Assembly (NCBI RefSeq): GCF_003076635.1
Contig: NZ_QDKG01000002.1
Span: 496,001 to 560,000 of the forward strand
Reading direction: 5' to 3'
From: Sphingobacterium corticibacter
GTDB taxonomy: Bacteria; Bacteroidota; Bacteroidia; Sphingobacteriales; Sphingobacteriaceae
Length of the DNA: 64,000 nucleotides
In this document: positions 8,497 through 17,600 of the stretch, in pieces
How positions within the stretch are numbered: position 1 is the first letter of the stretch
Layout: each line of letters begins with the position of its first letter
The notes under the pieces: model-generated
What the model was told of the DNA's origin: nothing
The model's database searches: none
What the model saw: the letters and a program-made list of their open reading frames with translations, nothing else
Program-made: the position numbers and the translations under genes

Positions 8497-8986
8497 ATTA
8501 AATAATCAGCAACTGCTGCAACAGCTAACAGATCACTTTGGTGAAGATATTACGCGTCATGAAGAGCCATATGGCTTACTGACGGTGCATACTAACAAAG
8601 AGCGAATTATAGAATTACTCCGCTTTCTGAAAGAGTCTGTTGGTTTCATTTATTTAACTGATATCACCGCGGTGCATTATCCCGAGGGAGAAAACACTTT
8701 TGCAATCGTATATCATGTCCACAATTTGGTGGAAAATATACGCGTGCGGATCAAAGTATCGATCCCGGTCAGCGATCCTAAAATACCTTCTGCTACGGTA
8801 GTATGGGCAGGAGCCAATTGGATGGAGCGTGAAACGTATGATTTTTTTGGAGTTCAATTTGAAGGGCATCCCGATCTACGTCGGATCCTCAATATGGATG
8901 ACATGGAGGTCTTTCCAATGCGGCGGGAATATCCATTAGAAGATCCAAACCGAGTAGATAAAAGAGATTTTTATTTCGGACGTTAG
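8489..8986 (+). CDS. nuoC: NADH-quinone oxidoreductase subunit C
   Basis: NuoC is the 30-kDa-type subunit of the complex I connecting module. The 165-residue protein contains the signature WMERETYDFFGVQFEGHPDLRRILNMDD and the ending RREYPLEDPNR. It is separate from nuoD, unlike the fused nuoCD of E. coli. It overlaps nuoB by 8 bases. Confidence 0.95.
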   Translation: MDKLNNQQLLQQLTDHFGEDITRHEEPYGLLTVHTNKERIIELLRFLKESVGFIYLTDITAVHYPEGENTFAIVYHVHNLVENIRVRIKVSIPVSDPKIPSATVVWAGANWMERETYDFFGVQFEGHPDLRRILNMDDMEVFPMRREYPLEDPNRVDKRDFYFGR

Positions 8987-9010
8987 TCCACATTATAAAG
9001 CGCGATACGC

Positions 9011-10246
9011 ATGAGCAAGCCGATCACTGAATTGACATCTAACAGACCCGTATTCGAGGAGCATGATCCAGAAGAAGTGCTAACCACGCTCAATCTGGGG
9101 CCTACGCATCCTGCGACGCACGGTGTATTTCAAAATGTGCTGCAAATTGATGGTGAGCGTATAGTTAGTGGTGTGTCTACCATCGGCTACATTCATCGCG
9201 CATTTGAAAAAATTGCAGAACACCGTCCATTCTATCAAATCACGCCGCTTACGGATCGATTAAACTATTGCTCCGCTCCGATCAACAATATGGGTTGGCA
9301 TATGACGGTCGAGAAGTTACTAGAGATTGAAATCCCCAAACGCGTACAATACATGCGCGTGATCGTGATGGAGCTGGCGCGAATAGCGGATCATATTATC
9401 TGTAATGGAATTTTAGGTGTAGATACTGGAGCATTTTCTGGCTTTCTGTATTTGATGCAAGAACGCGAGTTCATTTATGAAATCTTTGAAGAAGTCTGTG
9501 GCGCTCGATTGACAACCAACATTGGGCGAATAGGAGGATTCGAGCGTGACTTTAATGCCGTTGCTTTTACGAAAATCGAAGAATTTGTAAAGCGTTTCCC
9601 GGCGGTGTTAGCCGAGTTTCAGGAGCTATTTACACGAAATCGCATATTTATTGAAAGAACTTCCAATGTCGCGGCCGTAACGCCCGAGCAAGCGTTGGAT
9701 TATAGTTGGAGTGGCCCTATTTTGCGCGCTACTGGCGTGGATTACGATGTACGTGTCCTATCGCCATATTGTTCGTATGAAGAATTTGAATTTGATGTGC
9801 CCGTGGGCACCAATGGCGATGTATACGATCGCTTTATGGTGCGCAACGAGGAGATGACGCAATCTATTCGGATCATCGAGCAAGCGCTGGAAAAAATAAA
9901 AGGCGAACCAAAAGGCGTATTCCATGCGGATGTGCCTGAGTTTTATTTGCCTCCTAAAGAGCAAGTATATACTAATATGGAGGCGCTTATTTACCATTTC
10001 AAAATTGTGATGGGTGAATGGGAAACGCCTAAATCGGAAGTATACCATGCGGTAGAAGGAGCGAATGGCGAATTGGGCTTTTACCTCATACACGATGGCG
10101 GTCGCACACCCTATCGCTTGCATTTCCGTCGCCCTTCGTTCATCAATTATCAAATGTTTGCGCCGATGAGTAGCGGAATGCTGCTTTCAGATGCCATTAT
10201 TAATATGAGTAGTTTAAACGTAATCGCGGGAGAGTTAGATGCTTAA
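9011..10246 (+). CDS. nuoD: NADH-quinone oxidoreductase subunit D
   Basis: NuoD (49-kDa-type, related to NiFe-hydrogenase large subunits) helps form the quinone pocket with NuoB. The 411-residue protein has the motif NLGPTHPATHGVFQ near the N-terminus, containing the His of the quinone-binding loop, then GYIHRAFEKIAEHRPFYQ, and a C-terminal segment ending SLNVIAGELDA, close to the family's usual GSIDxVxGExDR end. Length is normal. It overlaps nuoE by 8 bases. Confidence 0.96.
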   Translation: MSKPITELTSNRPVFEEHDPEEVLTTLNLGPTHPATHGVFQNVLQIDGERIVSGVSTIGYIHRAFEKIAEHRPFYQITPLTDRLNYCSAPINNMGWHMTVEKLLEIEIPKRVQYMRVIVMELARIADHIICNGILGVDTGAFSGFLYLMQEREFIYEIFEEVCGARLTTNIGRIGGFERDFNAVAFTKIEEFVKRFPAVLAEFQELFTRNRIFIERTSNVAAVTPEQALDYSWSGPILRATGVDYDVRVLSPYCSYEEFEFDVPVGTNGDVYDRFMVRNEEMTQSIRIIEQALEKIKGEPKGVFHADVPEFYLPPKEQVYTNMEALIYHFKIVMGEWETPKSEVYHAVEGANGELGFYLIHDGGRTPYRLHFRRPSFINYQMFAPMSSGMLLSDAIINMSSLNVIAGELDA

Positions 10247-10766
10247 TGTCAAAGAAAATCTGGTAGTAGACTTTTCTCCTAGCTTGCTGGAGAAGTTTGG
10301 TGAGATCGTCGCTCGCTATCCGGAAGGTCGGCAAAAATCTGCTTTGCTACCAATCTTGCACGAAGTGCAAGCTGTATATGGCTGGCTGAGTGCAGATATG
10401 ATGGATAAAGTTGCTTCTTATCTTTCGATTAAGCCTATCGAAGTGTACGAAGTCGCTACATTTTACAGCATGTATTTCTTACAGCCGCAAGGCAAATATA
10501 CGTTGGAAGTGTGCCGCACTGGCCCTTGCTGTTTGGTAGGCGCAGAGAAGATCATGGATCATCTAGAAGATAAGCTGGGCATCAAGGAAGGCGAGATTAC
10601 GGCTGATGGATTATTCTCTTGGCGCGGCGTTGAGTGTTTGGCTGCGTGTGGATTTGGTCCTGTATTGCAAATCGGGCCAGAATATACGTTTTATGAAAAA
10701 CTCACGCCAGACAGTGTGGATGCGTTAATCGCAAATTTGAGGACCGAAGCACAAGCTAAAGATTAG
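10239..10766 (+). CDS. nuoE: NADH-quinone oxidoreductase subunit E
   Basis: NuoE is the 24-kDa-type thioredoxin-like subunit that binds the [2Fe-2S] cluster N1a. The 175-residue protein has the four Cys ligands in CRTGPCCLVGAEK and CLAACGFGPVLQI. The helical N-terminal part has YPEGRQKSALLPILHEVQ, also characteristic. It overlaps nuoD by 8 bases and is 4 bases from nuoF, with which it forms the NADH dehydrogenase module. Confidence 0.96.
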   Translation: MLNVKENLVVDFSPSLLEKFGEIVARYPEGRQKSALLPILHEVQAVYGWLSADMMDKVASYLSIKPIEVYEVATFYSMYFLQPQGKYTLEVCRTGPCCLVGAEKIMDHLEDKLGIKEGEITADGLFSWRGVECLAACGFGPVLQIGPEYTFYEKLTPDSVDALIANLRTEAQAKD

Positions 10767-10770
10767 GATC

Positions 10771-12129
10771 ATGGGTCGAAAGTTATTACTCACACATATA
10801 GACGTACCCGGCATACAAAGTTATTCCGTGTACAAGGCGCAAGGCGGCTATCGATCGGTCGATAAAGCCCTGAAATCTATGAGTCCGGACGACGTGGTCG
10901 AAGAGGTAAAGAAATCTGGACTACGCGGACGTGGTGGAGCAGGTTTCCCGACGGGAATGAAATGGAGTTTTCTGGCGAAGCCAGAAGGCGTGCCACGCTA
11001 CTTGGTGTGCAATGCCGATGAATCAGAACCGGGAACATTCAAAGATCGTTACTTGATGACTCATATTCCGCATGCCTTAATTGAAGGAATGATCGTGTCC
11101 AGCTATGCATTGGGCGCACACACTTCTTTCATCTATGTGCGCGGTGAAATGATGCCACAAATCCGAATCCTCGAAAAAGCGATTGCAGAAGCAAAAGCAG
11201 CAGGATATTTAGGTAAAAATATATTAGGATCGGGCTACGATCTCGAGTTGTATGTACAACCTGGAGGCGGAGCTTACATCTGCGGTGAAGAAACGGCTTT
11301 GCTGGAATCCTTGGAAGGTAAACGCGGAAATCCGCGTATCAAACCACCTTTTCCAGCTATTGCAGGGCTTTATGGTTGTCCGACGGTAGTCAATAATGTC
11401 GAATCAATCGCAGCGACCGTGCCTATCATCAATGACGGTGGCGAAGAGTACGCTAAGATAGGCATCGAGCGCAGTACGGGAACAAAATTGATCTCTGCTG
11501 GTGGCAATCTGGCTAAACCCGGGGTGTATGAAATAGAACTTGGATTGCCCGTAGAAGAATTTATCTACTCCGATGAGTATTGTGGCGGTATTGCCAATGG
11601 CAAGAAGCTGAAAGCTGTCGTAGCTGGAGGATCTTCTGTACCGATCTTACCCGCCAATCTCATCACGAAAACAATCAAAGGCGATCCACGGCTAATGACC
11701 TACGAATCCTTGGCCGATGGCGGTTTTCAATCGGGTACGATGATGGGATCGGGCGGATTCATCGCCTTCGATGAAGATCAATGCATCGTGCGAAATACTT
11801 GGAATTTCACCCGTTTTTACCGACACGAGAGCTGCGGACAATGTTCGCCTTGTCGTGAAGGAACCGGTTGGATGGAGAAAGTGCTCTACAATATTGAGCA
11901 CGGCCGAGGTACCATGAATGATATTGATCTCCTGTGGGATATTCAACGAAAAATTGAAGGAAATACCATTTGTCCATTGGGTGATGCAGCAGCATGGCCT
12001 GTTGCGGCAGCGATACGACATTTCAGAGATGAATTTGAATGGCATATCAACCATGGGCAAGAAGCACAAAGTAGAAACTATGGATTAGCACATTATGCGG
12101 ATCCTTTGGAAGTCGTAACGGAATCATAG
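10771..12129 (+). CDS. nuoF: NADH-quinone oxidoreductase subunit F (NADH-binding)
   Basis: NuoF oxidises NADH through FMN and passes electrons to cluster N3. The 452-residue protein contains the NADH/FMN motifs GLRGRGGAGFPTGMKW and GGGAYICGEETALLESLEG, and the [4Fe-4S] motif ESCGQCSPCREGTGW with its fourth Cys in NTICPLGDAAAWP. Length is normal for the family. It sits between nuoE and nuoG. Confidence 0.97.
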   Translation: MGRKLLLTHIDVPGIQSYSVYKAQGGYRSVDKALKSMSPDDVVEEVKKSGLRGRGGAGFPTGMKWSFLAKPEGVPRYLVCNADESEPGTFKDRYLMTHIPHALIEGMIVSSYALGAHTSFIYVRGEMMPQIRILEKAIAEAKAAGYLGKNILGSGYDLELYVQPGGGAYICGEETALLESLEGKRGNPRIKPPFPAIAGLYGCPTVVNNVESIAATVPIINDGGEEYAKIGIERSTGTKLISAGGNLAKPGVYEIELGLPVEEFIYSDEYCGGIANGKKLKAVVAGGSSVPILPANLITKTIKGDPRLMTYESLADGGFQSGTMMGSGGFIAFDEDQCIVRNTWNFTRFYRHESCGQCSPCREGTGWMEKVLYNIEHGRGTMNDIDLLWDIQRKIEGNTICPLGDAAAWPVAAAIRHFRDEFEWHINHGQEAQSRNYGLAHYADPLEVVTES

Positions 12130-12142
12130 CGCAAAGAAAACG

Positions 12143-13162
12143 GTGATGGCGGAAGAAATACAAAAATTTCAGGTAAGTATAGATGGTATCTCGGTGGAAG
12201 TAGATGCCGGCACAACCATATTGAATGCAGCTCGTCAGATCGGTGGAGATATTGTGCCGCCAGCGATGTGTTATTATTCGAAGTTGGAAGGTAGTGGCGG
12301 TAAATGCCGCACATGTCTGGTAAAAGTCACTAAAGGATCTGAAAAAGATCCTCGCCCGATGCCGAAGCTCGTCGCCTCTTGCCGTACTACGGTGATGGAT
12401 GGCATGGAAGTGCAGAATATCACTTCGCCAGATGTAGTGGATGCGCGCAAAAGCGTCGTGGAAATGCTTTTGATTAACCACCCATTAGATTGTCCGGTTT
12501 GTGATCAGGCAGGAGAATGTAAGCTGCAAGACCTGGGCTATGAACATGGATCAGAGAATACGCGCTACGATTTTCCGCGTCGTACCTTTGAACGTATCGA
12601 TATCGGCGACAAAATCCAATTGCATATGAATCGTTGTATTCTGTGCTATCGCTGCGTATATGTGGCTAATCAATTGACCGATACACGTGAACACGGTATT
12701 TTATATCGTGGCGATCATGCTGAAATATCCACTTTTATTGAAAATGCATTAGACAACGATTATATCGGAAATGTGATCGATGTATGTCCGGTAGGCGCAT
12801 TAACCGACAAAACCTTCCGCTTTAAAAATAGAGTATGGTTCACGAAGCCAGTCAATGCGCATCGTGACTGCCCGTCTTGCTCGGGTAAAGTGACCTTATG
12901 GTACAAGGGAGCGGATGTCTTGCGCGTCACGGCACGTAAAGATGAATACGATGAGGTAGAAGAATTTATCTGCAACACTTGTCGGTTCGACAAGAAGGAA
13001 ACGGCCGATTGGACTTTAGAGGATCCGACTAAAATAAGTCAAGAGTCGGTGATCGCATCTAACCATTATTCGCAATTCCAACCACCAGCGGTTATTGCAG
13101 AAAATACCCCATTGAAAGAAGCTAACTGGGAACAGTTGGCCAGAACGGAAAAATTGAAATAA
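12143..13162 (+). CDS. nuoG: Short NuoG-type iron-sulfur subunit of complex I
   Basis: NuoG holds the chain of clusters between NuoF and NuoI. This 339-residue form keeps the ferredoxin-like [2Fe-2S] domain (GGKCRTCLVKV and an upstream Cys), the His/Cys motif for N5 (HPLDCPVCDQAGEC), the N4 ligands (NRCILCYRC and VCPVGALTD) and an additional Cys set (DCPSC near 235 and CNTC near 270). It then stops, so the large molybdopterin-oxidoreductase-like C-terminal domain of E. coli NuoG (about 900 residues) is missing. There is no sign of a frameshift, and the next gene follows after 13 bases, so the short form looks native. Confidence 0.93.
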   Translation: MMAEEIQKFQVSIDGISVEVDAGTTILNAARQIGGDIVPPAMCYYSKLEGSGGKCRTCLVKVTKGSEKDPRPMPKLVASCRTTVMDGMEVQNITSPDVVDARKSVVEMLLINHPLDCPVCDQAGECKLQDLGYEHGSENTRYDFPRRTFERIDIGDKIQLHMNRCILCYRCVYVANQLTDTREHGILYRGDHAEISTFIENALDNDYIGNVIDVCPVGALTDKTFRFKNRVWFTKPVNAHRDCPSCSGKVTLWYKGADVLRVTARKDEYDEVEEFICNTCRFDKKETADWTLEDPTKISQESVIASNHYSQFQPPAVIAENTPLKEANWEQLARTEKLK

Positions 13163-13175
13163 ACCACTAGAAGAT

Positions 13176-14213
13176 ATGGAAACGGCATTTCTACTCGAAA
13201 AATTGATATTAGTGGTTGTCATATTCACGATTACACTGGTAATTGCGATGTATTCCACCTTGGCAGAGCGTAAGATTGCAGGTTTTATGCAAGATCGGCA
13301 TGGGCCAGATCGTGCAGGTGCTTTCGGAATTCTGCAGCCCTTGTGTGATGGTGGTAAATTCTTTTTTAAAGAAGAAATCATTCCGGCAGGCGCGCACAAA
13401 GGTTTGTTTATCATGGGGCCAGTCATTGCTATCATCACGGCGTGTATTAGTTCGGCTGTTATTCCGTGGGGACAAACTTTGACCTTTGGCGATACGACGA
13501 TCACATTACAGGTGGCCGAAGTGAATATCGGTGTGTTATACATTTTTGGCGTCATTGCCTTAGGTGTGTACGGCATTATGCTTGGTGGCTGGGCATCTAA
13601 CAACAAATTTTCGTTGATGGGCGCTATTCGCGCAGCGTCACAAAGTATTAGTTACGAAATTGGCTTAGGCTTGTCATTGATCGCTTTGCTCATGGTAACA
13701 GGTACACTGTCTATTGGCGAGATCGTGGCGCAGCAATCGGGATTTGTCAATTGGAATATCTGGTCGCAACCGCTTGGTTTTATCATCTTCGTTACCTGTG
13801 CTTTCGCTGAATGTAACCGTGTACCTTTCGATTTGCCGGAGTGTGAAACCGAGTTAGTCGGTGGTTATCATACCGAATATTCGTCGATGAAACTGGGCTT
13901 GTACATGTTTTCAGAGTACATCAATATGTTTGTGTCGTCGGCATTGATGGCGGCCTTATATTTTGGTGGGTACAACTTCCCTTTTATGCACGATTTGGGT
14001 CTGTCGGCCAATTGGATCACGATCATTGGCGTTTTGGTGTTTTTTTCCAAAATATTTGCCTTTATCTTTTTCTTTATGTGGATCAGATGGACCTTACCAC
14101 GTTTTCGGTACGATCAACTGATGCGCCTAGGATGGAAGAAGTTGATACCCTTGGCTATCGCCAATATCGTATTGACGGGCGTGATCATATTGATCAAGGA
14201 TACATTTTTTTAG
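13176..14213 (+). CDS. nuoH: NADH-quinone oxidoreductase subunit H
   Basis: NuoH is the membrane subunit that joins the quinone site to the proton-pumping arm. The 345-residue protein has about eight membrane helices and the signatures ERKIAGFMQDRHGPDRAG, LCDGGKFFFKEE, AECNRVPFDLPECETELVGG and IRWTLPRFRYDQLMRLGWK. The acidic loop after FDLPE is conserved. It is 14 bases from nuoG and 17 bases from nuoI. Confidence 0.97.
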   Translation: METAFLLEKLILVVVIFTITLVIAMYSTLAERKIAGFMQDRHGPDRAGAFGILQPLCDGGKFFFKEEIIPAGAHKGLFIMGPVIAIITACISSAVIPWGQTLTFGDTTITLQVAEVNIGVLYIFGVIALGVYGIMLGGWASNNKFSLMGAIRAASQSISYEIGLGLSLIALLMVTGTLSIGEIVAQQSGFVNWNIWSQPLGFIIFVTCAFAECNRVPFDLPECETELVGGYHTEYSSMKLGLYMFSEYINMFVSSALMAALYFGGYNFPFMHDLGLSANWITIIGVLVFFSKIFAFIFFFMWIRWTLPRFRYDQLMRLGWKKLIPLAIANIVLTGVIILIKDTFF

Positions 14214-14230
14214 AGAGAGAGGAAATTCAT

Positions 14231-14746
14231 ATGCAGTCGTTATCGAATAGAAAAAAAGTACTGGAACAAAAACCGATGAATTTCTGGGAGCGCATTTACC
14301 TGCCTGCCATATTCAAGGGATTGTCCATTACTTTAAAGCATTTTTTTAAGAAAATCCCGACCGTGAAATATCCGGAAGAGGTACGACCTTATTCCAAAAA
14401 TTTCCGCGGACAACATTCTCTCAAGCGTGATGAGGAAGGTAGAGAGCGCTGTACCGCTTGTGGATTGTGCGCTTTATCCTGTCCCGCAGAAGCCATCACC
14501 ATGACATCTGCAGAGCGTGCCAAAGGCGAGGAAAACCTATACCGCGAGGAGAAATATGCTTCGGTATATGAGATCAATATGTTGCGTTGCATATTTTGTG
14601 GCTTATGCGAAGAAGCTTGTCCGAAAGAGGCCATCTATCTTGATGGGCCACATGTAACAGCCGACTATTTGCGGAAGGATTTTATCTATGGAAAAGATAA
14701 ATTGGTGGAGCCCAAATTTGACATTACTAAACTTGCTAAAGACTAA
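14231..14746 (+). CDS. nuoI: NADH-quinone oxidoreductase subunit I
   Basis: NuoI is the ferredoxin-like subunit with clusters N6a and N6b. Two [4Fe-4S] motifs are visible: CTACGLCALSCP and CIFCGLCEEACP. A longer frame reaches back into nuoH to 14012, but the ATG at 14231, just after the purine-rich AGAGAGAGGAAAT, avoids a 200-base overlap and gives the normal family length (171 residues). I chose it for that reason. It is followed by nuoJ after 12 bases. Confidence 0.95.
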   Translation: MQSLSNRKKVLEQKPMNFWERIYLPAIFKGLSITLKHFFKKIPTVKYPEEVRPYSKNFRGQHSLKRDEEGRERCTACGLCALSCPAEAITMTSAERAKGEENLYREEKYASVYEINMLRCIFCGLCEEACPKEAIYLDGPHVTADYLRKDFIYGKDKLVEPKFDITKLAKD

Positions 14747-14758
14747 ATAAATAAGCCG

Positions 14759-15268
14759 ATGTCCTTTTTTTATCTCGTGGCTTTTCTATCGGTGATTTTT
14801 TCACTGATGACCATTTTTACGAAGAATCCCGTACATAGTGTGCTGTACTTAGTGATCACATTTTTCACTTTCACGGTGCATTACATTATGCTGAATGCGC
14901 AGTTTTTGGCCGTGGTGAATTTTATCGTGTACATGGGGGCGATTATGGTCTTGTTTCTATTCGTACTCATGTTGCTGAATCTCAACAAAGATACCGAACC
15001 GATGAAATCTCCTTTGGTAAAGGTGATGGGAGCGATCGCAGGGATGTGCTTATTAGCGACGTTTCTTGGTGCTTTTCGGGCGTTGGAGCAAAGTGATGTA
15101 CTCATCAAACCGCATGAAAATATTGGATTAGTGGAGAACTTAGGAAAAGTGCTCTTCGGAGAGTTTCTACTGCCTTTTGAATTGTCTTCTATTCTGTTGC
15201 TTACTGCAATGGTCGGAGCAGTGCTGTTGGCCAAACATGAGAAAGGAGTGAAGAAACAACATGGATAA
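14759..15268 (+). CDS. nuoJ: NADH-quinone oxidoreductase subunit J
   Basis: NuoJ (ND6-like) is a membrane subunit of complex I. The 169-residue protein has five predicted helices and the signature NFIVYMGAIMVLFLFVLMLLNL, in which the helix with a pi-bulge in the family lies. It overlaps nuoK by 8 bases, which suggests coupled translation. Confidence 0.94.
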   Translation: MSFFYLVAFLSVIFSLMTIFTKNPVHSVLYLVITFFTFTVHYIMLNAQFLAVVNFIVYMGAIMVLFLFVLMLLNLNKDTEPMKSPLVKVMGAIAGMCLLATFLGAFRALEQSDVLIKPHENIGLVENLGKVLFGEFLLPFELSSILLLTAMVGAVLLAKHEKGVKKQHG

Positions 15269-15590
15269 TTTCATAACTAATCTTCAAGGCGTGCCATTGC
15301 AGCATTATTTGATCTTCTGTAGTACCATTTTCGCTATTGGCGTGGTGGGCGTGTTGACCAGAAGGAATGTCATCATTATCATGATGTCGATCGAATTGAT
15401 GCTCAATTCAGTGAATCTGTTATTAGCGGCCTTCTCTGCGCATCATGGAGATGCTGCAGGTCAGGTGTTCGTCTTTTTCATTATGGCATTGGCGGCAGCC
15501 GAAGTGGCTGTAGGCCTCGCGATCGTGATTATGGTGTATCGAAATACTAAATCGCTTGATATCGACTCCTTAACCAAGCTGCGCTTGTAA
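15261..15590 (+). CDS. nuoK: NADH-quinone oxidoreductase subunit K
   Basis: NuoK (ND4L-like) has three membrane helices in 109 residues. The two conserved intramembrane glutamates are present, in MMSIELMLNSVNLLLAAF and MALAAAEVAVGLAIVIMVYR. It overlaps nuoJ by 8 bases and lies 67 bases before nuoL. Confidence 0.95.
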   Translation: MDNFITNLQGVPLQHYLIFCSTIFAIGVVGVLTRRNVIIIMMSIELMLNSVNLLLAAFSAHHGDAAGQVFVFFIMALAAAEVAVGLAIVIMVYRNTKSLDIDSLTKLRL

Positions 15591-15657
15591 TTGCAGCACC
15601 TAGAAAGAACTTTGCTAACTCAAGAATATAAACTTGCATAGAAAAAATTAACCACGT

Positions 15658-17589
15658 ATGAACGAATTGATCTGGATAGTGCCCTTGCTGCCTTTGTTGG
15701 GCTTCGTATTCATCGGGACTTTACGAAATTACCTACCGCAGTGGCTCGTAAGCTTGGTCGGCTGTGGCACGGTACTCGCGGCATTTGTCGCCAGTGTGGC
15801 GCTATTTTCGGAGGTGTACGGCGCAAGAATGGTAGGTGGTACCGGCGAGATAACGCAAGAGTTATTTACTTGGATTTCCGTATCAGATTTTCAGGTTTCT
15901 TTTCGCTTTTTGGTAGATCCTTTGAGTGCCATCATGCTCTTAATCGTCACAGGGATCGGTTTTCTGATTCATCTGTACTCGACGTCATACATGCATAAAG
16001 ATGCAGGATTTGCTAAATTCTTCAGCTATTTGAACTTATTTATCTTTTTCATGCTGCTGTTGGTGTTAGGTTCCAATTACTTGGTGATGTTTATTGGCTG
16101 GGAAGGCGTTGGTTTATGTTCTTACCTATTGATTGGGTTCTGGTACAAAAACACTAACTATGCAAAAGCGGCTAAAAAAGCTTTTGTGATGAATCGGATT
16201 GGCGATTTGGGTTTTCTAATTGCCTTGTTTTTCATGATTGCACACTTTGGTACGTTAGAATTTGCTGGCGTGCTGGGGCAAGCAAAGCTGATGGTTTCTG
16301 GCGACGCGACTTTATTGATCATCACCTTATTACTTTTCGTAGCAGCAACGGGTAAATCGGCACAAATCCCACTTTTTACATGGTTGCCTGATGCGATGGC
16401 AGGGCCAACGCCTGTTTCAGCGCTGATCCACGCGGCAACGATGGTTACCGCCGGTATTTACATGATTGCGCGATCAAATATCATGTTTACGCTATCGCCG
16501 ATTACCATGCAAGTGATTGCTATTATAGGTGTGGCGACTGCTGTCGTGGCAGCATTTATTGCGCTGACGCAAAATGATATCAAAAAGGTATTGGCCTATT
16601 CGACTGTATCTCAATTAGGATATATGTTTCTGGGATTGGGCGTCGGTGCTTTTACGGGTGCATTTTTCCATGTACTGACACATGCGTTTTTCAAAGCCCT
16701 GTTATTTCTCGGAGCAGGCTCTGTGATTCATGCGATGAGCGATGAGCAGGATATGCGAAATATGGGCGGACTGCGGAAAGCGCTGCCTATCACCTTTGCG
16801 ACGATGTTGATCGGTACGATTGCTATCGCGGGTATTCCACCGTTTGCGGGATTCTTTTCTAAAGATGAGATCTTGGCGTATGCTTTTGTCGAGAACCCGG
16901 TCTTTTGGGTACTTGGTTTAGGAGCAGCGCTCATGACGGCTTTCTATATGTTTAGATTGCTGTTTATGACCTTTTCAGGAACTTTCCGAGGTACAGACAC
17001 GCAAAAAAGCCATTTGCATGAATCGCCTTGGCCGATGACGACTGCACTGATCGTGCTAGCGTTACTATCCGTGGTGGGTGGTGCGCTGAACGTGCCAGAA
17101 GCCTTGCATGGTCATCATTGGCTAGCCAACTTCCTGCATCCTATTTTTGCGGATTCGGCGGCTGTGTCGGTGCCATTCAGTTTAGATCATACGACCGAAT
17201 ATCTGCTGATGGCGGCGTCAACCATAGCCGCATTGGCAATGGCAGCCGTGGCGTATACGCGCTATGCCAAATCTTCAGCAGAAAGGTCAGAAAAATCAGT
17301 AAATGATCGAGGCATTTTGTACCGTCTGTCCTACCACAAGCTGTACCTGGATGAAGCCTATGAGCTTTTGATTACAAAACCGCTGAGCAGTTTGGCTGGC
17401 GCATTTAAGCAAGCTGATGTGAAGTTGGTCGATGGATTAGTAAACGGCGTGGGTAGAATGTTTGTAACCGCTGGAAATGGCATCCGTCATTTGCAAACTG
17501 GGCACGTTAGTTTTTATATATTTATGATGGTATTGGGCGTCGCAGGCATTATGTTGTATGGCCTTATTGCACAATTAATAGAAAGATAA
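15658..17589 (+). CDS. nuoL: NADH-quinone oxidoreductase subunit L
   Basis: NuoL is the distal antiporter-like proton-pumping subunit with the long lateral helix. The 643-residue protein has the Mrp-type core with GWEGVGLCSYLLIGFW, PLFTWLPDAMAGPTPVSALIHAATMVTAG and HVLTHAFFKALLFLGAGSVIH, which hold the key Glu, Lys and His residues. The C-terminal part (about 560-643) with LSYHKLYLDEAYE is the lateral-helix and anchor region. Length is normal for the family. Confidence 0.96.
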   Translation: MNELIWIVPLLPLLGFVFIGTLRNYLPQWLVSLVGCGTVLAAFVASVALFSEVYGARMVGGTGEITQELFTWISVSDFQVSFRFLVDPLSAIMLLIVTGIGFLIHLYSTSYMHKDAGFAKFFSYLNLFIFFMLLLVLGSNYLVMFIGWEGVGLCSYLLIGFWYKNTNYAKAAKKAFVMNRIGDLGFLIALFFMIAHFGTLEFAGVLGQAKLMVSGDATLLIITLLLFVAATGKSAQIPLFTWLPDAMAGPTPVSALIHAATMVTAGIYMIARSNIMFTLSPITMQVIAIIGVATAVVAAFIALTQNDIKKVLAYSTVSQLGYMFLGLGVGAFTGAFFHVLTHAFFKALLFLGAGSVIHAMSDEQDMRNMGGLRKALPITFATMLIGTIAIAGIPPFAGFFSKDEILAYAFVENPVFWVLGLGAALMTAFYMFRLLFMTFSGTFRGTDTQKSHLHESPWPMTTALIVLALLSVVGGALNVPEALHGHHWLANFLHPIFADSAAVSVPFSLDHTTEYLLMAASTIAALAMAAVAYTRYAKSSAERSEKSVNDRGILYRLSYHKLYLDEAYELLITKPLSSLAGAFKQADVKLVDGLVNGVGRMFVTAGNGIRHLQTGHVSFYIFMMVLGVAGIMLYGLIAQLIER

Positions 17590-17600
17590 CCTAAGAATTC

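Noticed and set aside
12143-13162. Frameshifted nuoG pseudogene
   Set aside because: All expected cluster motifs are intact and nuoH starts 13 bases later, so the short form is native rather than broken.
14012-14230. Longer NuoI reading frame beginning inside nuoH
   Set aside because: It would overlap nuoH by about 200 bases and add sequence foreign to NuoI; the ATG at 14231 gives the normal length.
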